From: JACRDV01 sp024860865 [NCBI: Methanobacteriota archaeon]
Lineage (GTDB): Archaea; JACRDV01
Reading direction: 5' to 3'
Length of the DNA: 12,424 bases
Assembly (NCBI GenBank): GCA_024860865.1
Contig: JACRDV010000140.1
Span: forward strand, 1-12,424
In this document: in pieces, positions 5,584-12,424 of the stretch
How positions within the stretch are numbered: position 1 is the first letter of the stretch
Layout of the letters: each line of letters starts with the position of its first letter
Position numbers and translations under genes: made by a program
Notes under the pieces: generated by a model
Seen by the model: only the letters and a program-made list of their open reading frames with translations
Told to the model about the DNA's origin: nothing
Database searches by the model: none

Positions 5584-5773
5584 TATAAATTTAATTGCTT
5601 TAAAGAAAGTGCGGATGAAAAGAAACACTCGGTTTGAAAGCACACATGGAATTTCAGAAGGTTCCCCTTGCAGAGCCGAGATTATTGTTGGATATCTCTT
5701 CCTGAAGCCTGGAATTTTTTTCAAAAATTCTTTTAGAGCTATTTTGGTATTTGTTTTTCTTGGTTGTTTAAAA

Positions 5774-6961
5774 CTATCTTCTAGGAGATGGATATGGCAC
5801 TGGAGAAGGTATAGGTGGTCTGGGAGTTGGAGGTCCTGGCAATCCCTTTGGTTTCCCTAATGATGCAAATATGTTGCCGAAACCTTTGAAACTAGTGATA
5901 TTTGCATAAACATAATTTTGAATGATGTTAACGCCGCTTCCAAGAACCATTTCCCAAGCTGTTCCATTGTACTTGTACATTCTTAAAGTAGGCTCAAATA
6001 CGTCAGCTGCTTCTGTTCTATTATAATGAATTTTAAGATGGACCCATGCTGGAGTGCTATTGGTTATCTTGAGATACTTACCAATGTTCTGCAAACCTGA
6101 AGGATCGCTTGCCAGAGCATAGGAAGAGTTTACTTTAATATCTCCAGAGTAAGTGAAGCTTGCCCTTGTATTTGTGAACAAGTTTTTGGTCATAGCATTG
6201 CCCGAGGAGCTCTCAGAGATGAAATCCCACCAATTATCGTTAAGAGTGTTGTTAGTAAGTATGTTGTTATCGGAAGAATCGAGGAAGATTCCATAGGAGT
6301 TATTTGTAATATTATTATTGGAGATTTTGCAATTGCTTCTCCCAAAGGCATATATCCCTGCTCTACCTGCAGCACCCTTAATAGTGAACCCGCTTATCTT
6401 TACATTGTTTGCAGAAATTGCAACTGCATTTTTGTTTGCAGAAATTGTAACTATGATTGTATTACCCGGGTCTCCAGAGGTCGACCTTAGAATCAACTTC
6501 TTAGTTATATTCACATTCTCATTATACGTGCCTGGGTCTACTGTTATGACATGCCCATCTAGCGTATCCCCATCGTCTATTGCTGCTTGAATGGTTGCAA
6601 AATTTTCGCCAGTATTTAAGTTATGAACTGAATTTACAAATATGCTCAGTTCAGCACTTTTTGTTGTTTGATTGGAATAAATGCTATGTATCAAAACAAC
6701 AATTTCGTCAAAATATTTTACAACTTCTCCTGCTTTAGCATATCCTGACTTAATAACAACTCCATCTTTTTTGATCTCAACGTAAGCCTTGTCAACACCA
6801 CCGCTCGACATGACATCTACTAGCTTTACTGAATAAGCGCCAACCGTTGTGCTTTCACCTAGGTTGAGGATTATATGCTCTTTAACAATAGCATCTACTT
6901 CCATTGGTACTAGTAAAACAAAAATAGCCAATGTGATGAAGAAAACAAATTTTATTCTCAT
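5774..6961 (-). CDS. Secreted S-layer-like / parallel beta-helix (NosD/CASH-type) surface protein
   Basis: This is a 395-residue exported protein. Residues 1-25 form a Sec signal peptide (MRIKFVFF, hydrophobic core, DAIVKE). About 28-110 is a beta-rich domain (LNLGESTTVGAYSVKLVDV, AYVEIKKDGVVIKSG) of the kind seen at the start of archaeal S-layer-like proteins. About 115-275 is a right-handed parallel beta-helix: TIQAAIDDGDTLDGHVITV and DPGTYNENVNI, then Asn-rich repeats such as NNNITNNSYGIFLDSSDNN. This is the NosD/CASH type, often carbohydrate-binding. There are several N-glycosylation sequons. Residues 370-395 are a Pro-rich tail with no membrane anchor, so retention must be by other means. 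The gene at 9688 has a related N-terminal domain. Role: cell surface, ligand unknown. Confidence 0.85.
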   Translation of the reverse strand: MRIKFVFFITLAIFVLLVPMEVDAIVKEHIILNLGESTTVGAYSVKLVDVMSSGGVDKAYVEIKKDGVVIKSGYAKAGEVVKYFDEIVVLIHSIYSNQTTKSAELSIFVNSVHNLNTGENFATIQAAIDDGDTLDGHVITVDPGTYNENVNITKKLILRSTSGDPGNTIIVTISANKNAVAISANNVKISGFTIKGAAGRAGIYAFGRSNCKISNNNITNNSYGIFLDSSDNNILTNNTLNDNWWDFISESSSGNAMTKNLFTNTRASFTYSGDIKVNSSYALASDPSGLQNIGKYLKITNSTPAWVHLKIHYNRTEAADVFEPTLRMYKYNGTAWEMVLGSGVNIIQNYVYANITSFKGFGNIFASLGKPKGLPGPPTPRPPIPSPVPYPSPRR

Positions 6962-6980
6962 ACTTCAGAGCGCCTAAAAT

Positions 6981-6999
6981 TTATTATCTTTGATAATAA
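6981..6999. promoter_or_regulatory. Perfect 8-bp inverted repeat upstream of the beta-helix protein
   Basis: TTATTATC and GATAATAA flank TTT, 20 nt before the ATG at 6961. It could be an operator or part of an AT-rich promoter. AT-only repeats of this size arise by chance more easily, so the call is tentative. Confidence 0.3.
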
Positions 7000-7050
7000 T
7001 TACTTTAATTAGAGCATAGTTATGATGGATAAATGTGGGTAAATATTATT

Positions 7051-7061
7051 ATTTATATATT
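7051..7061 (+). promoter_or_regulatory. Orphan TATA-like element
   Basis: ATTTATATATT is a strong TATA-like sequence on the plus strand with no plus-strand gene following. An imperfect GGGG...CCCC hairpin lies about 100 nt downstream (7150-7175). It might drive a small RNA, or may simply be AT-rich spacer. Confidence 0.25.
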
Positions 7062-7233
7062 GCGCCCAAAAAAATTGGACAATTTAAAAATCGAAAATCG
7101 GAGAAAGCGTTTAATATAATTTTGAAAAGTTATATAATAAATAGCCAATGGGGAAAAAACCTCCTTCTTCTCCCCACTCTGCGAACAAATTTCAAAAATA
7201 GAGCTTTCACTAATTCAATTTATTTTTAAAATA

Positions 7234-8284
7234 CTAGGCTCCGCAAATTTCTCTCAGTTTGTTTAGCTGATCATGAGTCCCAACCGCAACGATAACCATG
7301 TCTTCCTCGATAAATTTTCCTTCTTTGCTTGCTGCAATTACTGCAGTTCCAGTTTTTTCCTCAGATTTAACTCTTTTAATGTCTTTCCAATCATCGATGA
7401 CCCTGATTTTACAATAAATTCTCCTATCTCGACCCCTTCAGCTAAACACAACCTGGTGATAAACTCAGCAACATGTGGTTTAATAGTGGCTTTTGCCATC
7501 ACTCTGGCCCGCTATGGAAGGAGAGATTTACTTCATCAGCGCCAGCATGGTAGAGCTTGTTAATAGTTTTGGTCCTATTAGCCTTCACAATGACCTTGAT
7601 ATTTGGATTTAGATTTTTCGCTGTGAGCTATGAGTGTGACGAAAACATTTTGATGCATCATCATCGAGCGCACTGATCAATGATTGCGCTTTTTTATTCC
7701 AACTTCTTCAAGAATTTCATCGCTTGTTGCATCGCCATGAATTACTTGAATTCCTTGCTCCACTAGTTCTCTAACTTTTTCTGTGTCCTCTTTATTACCA
7801 CAAAGTTTGTGCCAATGGCATTTAGGTCTTCCACAGCAACACTGCCAACATCTCCATATCCACAGATTATCACGTGATTTTCAAATTCTTTTTTTGCTTT
7901 CACCAATCCAAGCTCCTCCTCTAAGCTTTCTTTAACCCTAGTTTCAAGTAATGGTGGCAAAATCCAAAAAATAAATCCAATCCCGATAATTACGATTATA
8001 GTTGAGAGCACTTTACCATAAGCTGTTTCCAATGGAGCATATCCAATTGTTGTAATAGTCGCCACAGCTAAGTGAAAAGCATCAACTAAATCTAATCCTT
8101 CTAAAAAAGAAAATGCAACGGTAGAAAATACCACTAGAGAAACTAGACCTACAATTACAATGGTGAACTTATCTCTTAGTTTTTTTGCATTAAACTGCGC
8201 CAACCTTTTCTTTAAATCGTTTATAACTAAAAAGGGCTGCAATCGCACGAGCGGCTCTTTCTGCTGAAGGAAAGGCGGGAACAT
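7234..8284 (-). pseudogene. RCK-type (MthK-like) potassium channel with multiple frameshifts
   Basis: The 5' part is intact: TM1 (FTIVIVGLVSLVVFSTVAF), a pore helix and filter (TITTIGYAPLET), TM2 (VLSTIIVIIGIGFIFWILPP), then the first RCK strand with the nucleotide-binding motif GYGDVG. After TNFVVI the frame breaks, but protein similarity continues to TAG at 7234-7236 if the frame is shifted about seven times (near 7793, 7692, 7649, 7618, 7528, 7508 and 7355). The reconstructed part contains GDATSDEILEEVGI, ISALDDDASNVFVTLIA, IKVIVKANR, KLYHAGADEV, and an RCK-C domain ending TAVIAASKEGKF, DMVIVAVGT. The filter lacks the usual GYGD. The start is unresolved: the ATG at 8284 would overlap the upstream synthetase by 95 nt, while GTG 8248 or TTG 8203 would overlap less. 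It is either a pseudogene or a poorly sequenced intact gene. Confidence 0.82.
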
Positions 8285-9581
8285 TCTCCTTCTCTAGCCG
8301 CTTCCTTTGTTGTAAAAGCTCTTCTTTTCCGATCAATGCAACTGAAAACGGCTTATGGGGATAAATCCTGTTGAGCTCTATTAAAGCCCCAATCACTTCT
8401 AGGCCTATTAAAGCGCGCATAGTAGCTATTGCAATAACTCCCCCAACATTAGGATCATCTAAGACCGATTTCATAGCTACAGTAAATCGATTTGTATCGC
8501 AATCTCCGGAAAGGTCTACCGGATTTGCGGTTACAACCCAAGGTGGAGATATGCTTGATATTTTTTGTTTAGTAATATTTTCAAGCTTAGCAAGTTTCAA
8601 TCCATATTCTTCACAAACATCAGCAGCCATTACAGCCGGCCCACCAGCATTTGTAACAATTGCAACGCCATCGGAAGGCGGCAGCGGTTGATATGCCAAT
8701 GATCTACCAAGGTCAAATAGCTCTTCTGAATCTCTTGCTCTAATTATTCCACATTGCTTGAATACAGCATCATAAACCCTGTCTTGCCCAGCCAGTGCAC
8801 CAGTGTGACTTGCCGCTGCTCTTGCACCAGCAATTGACCTTCCAGCTTTCAACACAAGAATTGGCTTAACCCTTGTAACTTCCTTTGCAATATTCATAAA
8901 TTTTCGCCCGTCTTTAACGCCCTCTATGTACAAAGTTACGACCTTAGTTTGATCATCATGAGCGAGATACTCAATTAAGTCTGCATCATCAACATCGCAC
9001 TTGTTACCAACACTTATGAATTTGCTTAATCCAATGCCCTCTGAAACCATCCACTCAACTAAAGCAACTGCAAATGCACCACTTTGAGCTATGAATGAAA
9101 TTCCACCTTTTGTTGGCATATCTAACCTTGCAAAAGAAGTGTTTAAGTTGTTAGCAGTATTCAAGTGGCCAACACAATTTGGACCAACAATGCGAATCCC
9201 ATGTTTTTTTGCAATCTCAACAACTTGTTGTTCGAGCTTTTTTCCTTCTTCATTAATCTCAGAAAAACCTGCAGACTCGATTACAACTGCCCTTATATCC
9301 TTTTCTCCACATTCTTCCAAAACTTGTGGCACAACATTAGCTGGCACAATTATTACGGCTAAATCAACTTTTTCAGGAATTTCTTTTATACTTGGGTAGG
9401 TTTTAAGGCCTAGAATTTCGGTTGATTTTGGGTTTACAGGAAAGATTTTTCCTTTAAACCTAGCTTCAAGCAAGTTTTTAACTATGTTGTTTCCAAGCTT
9501 ACCCTCGGTGCGAGAAGCGCCAATTATTGCGATGGCATTTGGCTCGAAAAATAATTTTAGCTGAGAAACAATCGATTTCAT
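8190..9581 (-). CDS. Acyl-CoA synthetase (ADP-forming), alpha subunit
   Basis: This 463-residue protein has the length and layout of the alpha subunit of archaeal ADP-forming acetyl/acyl-CoA synthetase, which converts acyl-CoA, ADP and phosphate to the free acid, CoA and ATP and is the main substrate-level phosphorylation step in peptide and sugar fermentation. A CoA-binding Rossmann domain (IAIIGASRTEGKLGNNI, residues 17-33; FPVNPKS; IVPANVVP) is followed by two succinyl-CoA-ligase-like domains. The phosphorylated catalytic His is His259 in ASHTGALAGQD, and IAQSGAF (164-170) is the other conserved loop. The beta (ATP-grasp) subunit is not in the window and may be elsewhere, as is common in archaea. 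The ATG at 9581 is about 26 nt from TTTAAATTTAAA, so leaderless. The channel gene follows on the same strand. Substrate range is not predictable. Confidence 0.94.
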   Translation of the reverse strand: MKSIVSQLKLFFEPNAIAIIGASRTEGKLGNNIVKNLLEARFKGKIFPVNPKSTEILGLKTYPSIKEIPEKVDLAVIIVPANVVPQVLEECGEKDIRAVVIESAGFSEINEEGKKLEQQVVEIAKKHGIRIVGPNCVGHLNTANNLNTSFARLDMPTKGGISFIAQSGAFAVALVEWMVSEGIGLSKFISVGNKCDVDDADLIEYLAHDDQTKVVTLYIEGVKDGRKFMNIAKEVTRVKPILVLKAGRSIAGARAAASHTGALAGQDRVYDAVFKQCGIIRARDSEELFDLGRSLAYQPLPPSDGVAIVTNAGGPAVMAADVCEEYGLKLAKLENITKQKISSISPPWVVTANPVDLSGDCDTNRFTVAMKSVLDDPNVGGVIAIATMRALIGLEVIGALIELNRIYPHKPFSVALIGKEELLQQRKRLEKENVPAFPSAERAARAIAALFSYKRFKEKVGAV

Positions 9582-9599
9582 ATAATTTCTTGAATGTAA

Positions 9600-9613
9600 T
9601 TTAAATTTAAATT
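9600..9613 (-). promoter_or_regulatory. TATA box of the acyl-CoA synthetase gene
   Basis: TTTAAATTTAAATT (plus-strand reading) is centred about 26 nt before the ATG at 9581, implying a leaderless mRNA. It is the same sequence type as the palindrome at 860-871. Confidence 0.55.
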
Positions 9614-9637
9614 TGTTTTGAATGGATCCTTAATAAA

Positions 9638-9646
9638 ATATAAATA
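9638..9646 (+). promoter_or_regulatory. TATA box of the 9688 gene
   Basis: ATATAAATA is about 45 nt before the TTG start, leaving room for a leader of about 20 nt. That leader contains the GAGGA ribosome-binding sequence at 9676-9680, so this gene, unlike its neighbours, appears to use a Shine-Dalgarno leader. Confidence 0.5.
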
Positions 9647-9687
9647 GAACACAAACGAACGCAACTAAAGAGTTTGAGGAAGTTTTA

Positions 9688-10905
9688 TTGAAAAAAATAG
9701 CAGTTTTTTCTGTAGTTATTGTAATGCTGTGTATATCCGCCTCGAAAGTTAGTGCTCAGACCCAGTATTCTACTTTTGATTTGTGGTTATATGGAAATGA
9801 AAAAATACAAATTGGAAAATACCAAATTCAGTTCGCAGATTTATCATCAAAAGAGACATATGCATTTGTGGTTGTCTATAAGGATGGGAAATTTTTATCT
9901 AACAATTGGCTAGAACTAAACAAACCACTTGAAGCCGAAACTCTCAAGATAACCTTTATTGAAGGATTTCAAAGACCAATTTTAGTTGCGCGCTTTAAAA
10001 TTGAAACATCGGGCTTTAAAAAAGAGACTTTAATCCAACTTCCAACATTTAGTTTTGAAATTTCAAACATCGAAAATAATGTAACAATATTTTATTTCCA
10101 TAAAAATAACGAATCGTTTTTCAAAAGAGTAAATTTACGCGAACCTATATTCATAGGCGGTTATAGAATTGAACCTATTAACATATCCGAGGAGTCTGTA
10201 TTTATTCATGCTATAAAATCGTTAGTAGTATTTGATGGAGAAATGCGAAGAGGCACAATAGTCAACTTATCTGAGTACCAACTTAAAATCTTGGATGCTC
10301 TAGCTAATGAAAGTAAAGTTGGATTTGGAATTTGTCGCGAAAACTTTGTAATAAAACACTTATATCTGAGCAAGAATGATTTAGTTGATTTTAAGCTCTA
10401 TAAGATTAAAGTCACTGGCGAGCCATTTATTGGCGTGGTAGAGACAAAGCTCCCGATAAAGGTTTTTGTGTTTAATGCTTCTAAGCTTTCAATACCAGTT
10501 TTTCCAGAGCTTGGAATTATAAAAAAGGTTAACAGATCGATTGTGGAAGTGGATGATTCGGTTACAGTAACTGTCACTTTTAAAAACTTTGGCCCAATAC
10601 CAGCAAAAAATGTCAGAGTCTTCGAAATTATGCCTCCAAATTTTGTGCTTACGACTGGTAAAACATATTGGGATGGAAACCTAGATGTTAACCAATCAGT
10701 GACGTATCGGTATTCACTTACTGCCTTGAAAGTTGGAGACTATGAGTTGCCACCAACCCGAGCTATATTTTCCGATGAAAAGGGACAATATGAAACTTCT
10801 TCTGGATCGATTACTGGTTATGTAAAGAAGAAAGAGCTATTGCCATCTCTCGCAAAGTGGTTCAGAGATATTTTTAAAAAAATAGCTGAATTATTTTCGC
10901 GCTAA
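9688..10905 (+). CDS. Secreted S-layer-like protein with DUF11/CARDB-type domain and amphipathic C-terminal helix
   Basis: The start is a TTG at 9688, supported by GAGGA 7 nt upstream and by an immediate signal peptide (residues 1-23, cleavage likely at VSA-Q). The 405-residue product then has an S-layer-like beta domain (LYGNEKIQIGKYQIQFADL, FVVVYKDGKFLSNN) similar to that of the 5774-6961 protein, and a second, weaker copy around GGYRIEPINISEESVF. From about residue 273 there is an Ig-like domain of the DUF11/CARDB type (SVTVTVTFKNFGPIPAKNVRV). The last 23 residues (LLPSLAKWFRDIFKKIAELF) form an amphipathic helix that could lie on the membrane; there is no hydrophobic anchor. It is convergent with the transporter gene, stop codons overlapping. 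Likely a cell-envelope protein of unknown ligand. Confidence 0.83.
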   Translation: MKKIAVFSVVIVMLCISASKVSAQTQYSTFDLWLYGNEKIQIGKYQIQFADLSSKETYAFVVVYKDGKFLSNNWLELNKPLEAETLKITFIEGFQRPILVARFKIETSGFKKETLIQLPTFSFEISNIENNVTIFYFHKNNESFFKRVNLREPIFIGGYRIEPINISEESVFIHAIKSLVVFDGEMRRGTIVNLSEYQLKILDALANESKVGFGICRENFVIKHLYLSKNDLVDFKLYKIKVTGEPFIGVVETKLPIKVFVFNASKLSIPVFPELGIIKKVNRSIVEVDDSVTVTVTFKNFGPIPAKNVRVFEIMPPNFVLTTGKTYWDGNLDVNQSVTYRYSLTALKVGDYELPPTRAIFSDEKGQYETSSGSITGYVKKKELLPSLAKWFRDIFKKIAELFSR

Positions 10906-12179
10906 ATCTCACTTGAGCGATTTATCATTTTAAATGCTACATAAACTACGAGAGCCCCGATGGCAACCGTAGCGGCTCCAAATAAAAATAAAACTTTAAA
11001 ACCATAAAATTGTGAAATTAATCCACCTATTAACCCACCAAATATTGTTGAAATACCAATCACCGCATTGTAGACGCCTATTATCTCACCTTCTTTGTCT
11101 AATGGGGCTAATTTTATAACAACAGCAGATCCAGATACAGTAATAATTGCCCATGTAACCCCGATAAGGGCAAAAAGGAACGTAACTTCCCATACAGATT
11201 GAGCCCAAACAAAAAATAAAAGGAAAATTCCTCTGCTCAAAAATCCTGAAATCTGAACTTTCCGATGTCCAACTCTATCAGCTGCTTTTCCAACCCATTC
11301 ATAACTTAGAGCTGAAGCCACAGCGTTAATAGTATAAACCAAAAAAATTTGTTGATTTGAAAGTTTTAATTGACTGGAAAGGAATACTGGAAATGGTGTA
11401 AAAACAGCTGTCCCTGCAACAAAAATTAGAAACGTGCCTGCTAAATAAAGAAAAAGTTCTTTTTCTACCATTGTTAGCTTTGGAACATGAAAGAGCATAT
11501 GGGGATGATACTGACGTTTTTCAAAAAGTGAAGGGCGAGGCATTATTACAGCTGCTCTTTTCTTCGCGAAAAAAGTTGGATCGCGTCCCCATTTTAAAAT
11601 AAAATAACTTGCAATTAAAGACATGATTGCTGAGAGAATAAACAAAGATTCTATTGAAAGCTTACCGATGGAAATAGCTCCGATGACTAAACCTAAAACC
11701 CAACCTATTCCGCAAATTTTATTGAATATCCCTATCTTCTCTCCAAGCTCTGCTGGAGCTACTGTATCTGCTATCAGAGCACCAACTGCAGGAACAGATG
11801 CTGCAACTAAAAATCCCTGCGCAGCTCTTATTAGAATTAATTGCTGAACATTTACAGCTAAAGCTAACAACAATGTTGAGATGCTCGTAAACAAAAATCC
11901 TAAAGCAATGAAAAGCATTCTCTTATGCAATAAATCTGAAATCTTGCCCCAAAAATAAGTAGCTGGAGTTGAGGCTAGAGAGAAAAGCGAAGCAAGCAAT
12001 CCTACTTGGGTTAAAGAAGCCCCTAGGTTAACTGCATAAACCGGCAATATAGGTTCTATTATTCCGTTAGCAGCCTTATTTGGCAGAAATGCATGGAACC
12101 ATCGTTGGTCGTTCTTTTGTGAGCTAAAGGTCAACATAAGGATGAGCTCTTTTATATAAGGATGAGATAAATCTTTCAT
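10902..12179 (-). CDS. Major facilitator superfamily (MFS) transporter
   Basis: This is a 425-residue integral membrane protein with about 12 hydrophobic segments, the standard MFS size. The loop 2-3 motif A is visible as WGKISDLLHKR, and its pseudo-symmetric copy in loop 8-9 as GKAADRVGHRK. A motif-C-like stretch (GIFNKICGIGWVLGLVIGA) in TM5 is typical of drug/proton antiporters, so efflux is plausible, but the substrate cannot be assigned. The ATG at 12179 is used here; the in-frame ATG at 12137 is an alternative, because a TATATAAAA sequence lies within the first codons and the first 14 residues are poorly hydrophobic. Its TAG (10902-10904) overlaps the TAA of the convergent 9688 gene, so transcripts must overlap. 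Confidence 0.9.
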   Translation of the reverse strand: MKDLSHPYIKELILMLTFSSQKNDQRWFHAFLPNKAANGIIEPILPVYAVNLGASLTQVGLLASLFSLASTPATYFWGKISDLLHKRMLFIALGFLFTSISTLLLALAVNVQQLILIRAAQGFLVAASVPAVGALIADTVAPAELGEKIGIFNKICGIGWVLGLVIGAISIGKLSIESLFILSAIMSLIASYFILKWGRDPTFFAKKRAAVIMPRPSLFEKRQYHPHMLFHVPKLTMVEKELFLYLAGTFLIFVAGTAVFTPFPVFLSSQLKLSNQQIFLVYTINAVASALSYEWVGKAADRVGHRKVQISGFLSRGIFLLFFVWAQSVWEVTFLFALIGVTWAIITVSGSAVVIKLAPLDKEGEIIGVYNAVIGISTIFGGLIGGLISQFYGFKVLFLFGAATVAIGALVVYVAFKMINRSSEI

Positions 12180-12241
12180 TTCAATTTTAAAATAGAATTT
12201 TCTAACTGGAGTAAAAAAGGATTAAAAAACTTTAAGGAACA

Positions 12242-12362
12242 TTTTTATATGTTAGTAGTCTAAAAAATTCTTCTGTGATAAAAGAACAAAACCCCTCCGG
12301 GGAAATAAGACTGTTGTTTATCCAGTTCTTTTGTTGAAGGGATAATTGTTGTTTTTATTTTT
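12242..12362 (+). ncRNA. Candidate structured small RNA
   Basis: A TATA-like TTTTTATAT (12242-12250) is followed at transcription-start distance by a foldable segment. AAAAGAAC (12280-12287) pairs perfectly with GTTCTTTT (12325-12332), extendable by about three A-U/G-U pairs, and encloses a hairpin CCCC-TCC-GGGG (12292-12302). A T-rich run (12349-12362) could end transcription. No tRNA, RNase P, SRP or clear C/D or H/ACA boxes are recognisable, so the class is unknown. The next gene may start just beyond the window, in which case this would be its leader. Confidence 0.35.
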
Positions 12363-12424
12363 TAACAATATTAGAAATTCTAAATTGATCCTATGTCAAC
12401 AATTAAATGATTCTACTTAAATTG

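Noticed and set aside
12136-12165. Direct repeat ATAAGGATGAG in the start of the transporter gene
   Set aside because: Two short copies within codons of the N-terminus; no sign of function beyond making the start choice ambiguous.
12344-12404. Inverted repeat AATTGTTG/CAACAATT near the end of the window, as a transposon end or CRISPR-like repeat
   Set aside because: Only 8 bp in very AT-rich sequence, with no repeated units or target duplication; chance is the simplest explanation.

Overview
The window reads as thermophilic or hyperthermophilic archaeal chromosome, species not determinable by eye. Protein-coding DNA is AT-rich, but the one tRNA gene is about 67% G+C in its mature form (hand count), encodes its own CCA and carries a bulge-helix-bulge intron. 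Starts sit about 25 nt downstream of archaeal TATA boxes (several probably leaderless). Gene families are archaeal too: ADP-forming acyl-CoA synthetase, an RCK potassium channel, VapBC modules and secreted beta-helix proteins.

Layout. 1-821 (-): M42 aminopeptidase, C-terminus cut by the window edge, divergent from 891-1736 (+), a conserved archaeal protein of unknown function that overlaps by 4 nt a DJ-1/PfpI protein (1733-2281). Next is tRNA-Arg(CCG) with a 12-nt intron (2295-2384).

2385 to about 5600 is an accessory stretch just downstream of the tRNA. It holds a truncated winged-helix remnant plus a small 'HEF' protein (-), a PIN-domain VapBC pair (+), a DUF4258 toxin with a YgiT-zinc-ribbon/AbrB antitoxin (-), a decayed tyrosine-recombinase N-terminus (+) and an AbrB/PIN VapBC pair (-). 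Three toxin-antitoxin modules, an integrase relic and a tRNA edge suggest an integrated element worn down to its addiction modules. Perfect inverted repeats lie immediately before the second vapB start (5559-5583) and near the DUF4258 operon (4437-4458).

5774-12179 holds a secreted S-layer-like/parallel beta-helix protein (-), an RCK potassium-channel gene broken by about seven indels (-), the alpha subunit of an ADP-forming acyl-CoA synthetase (-), a second secreted protein with a related N-terminal domain (+), and a 12-TM major facilitator transporter (-) whose stop codon overlaps that of its convergent neighbour. The last 245 bases have no gene but contain a TATA-like box followed by a structured, T-rich-ended segment that could be a small RNA.

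Functionally the core parts (peptidase, stress-type DJ-1 protein, acyl-CoA to ATP conversion, ion and solute transport, cell surface) are ordinary housekeeping and envelope functions. I see no clear new multi-gene defence system; the most unusual items are the zinc-ribbon/AbrB antitoxin fusion, the operator-like palindromes, the tRNA with a tiny intron and poor D-stem, and the indel-riddled channel with an atypical selectivity filter.
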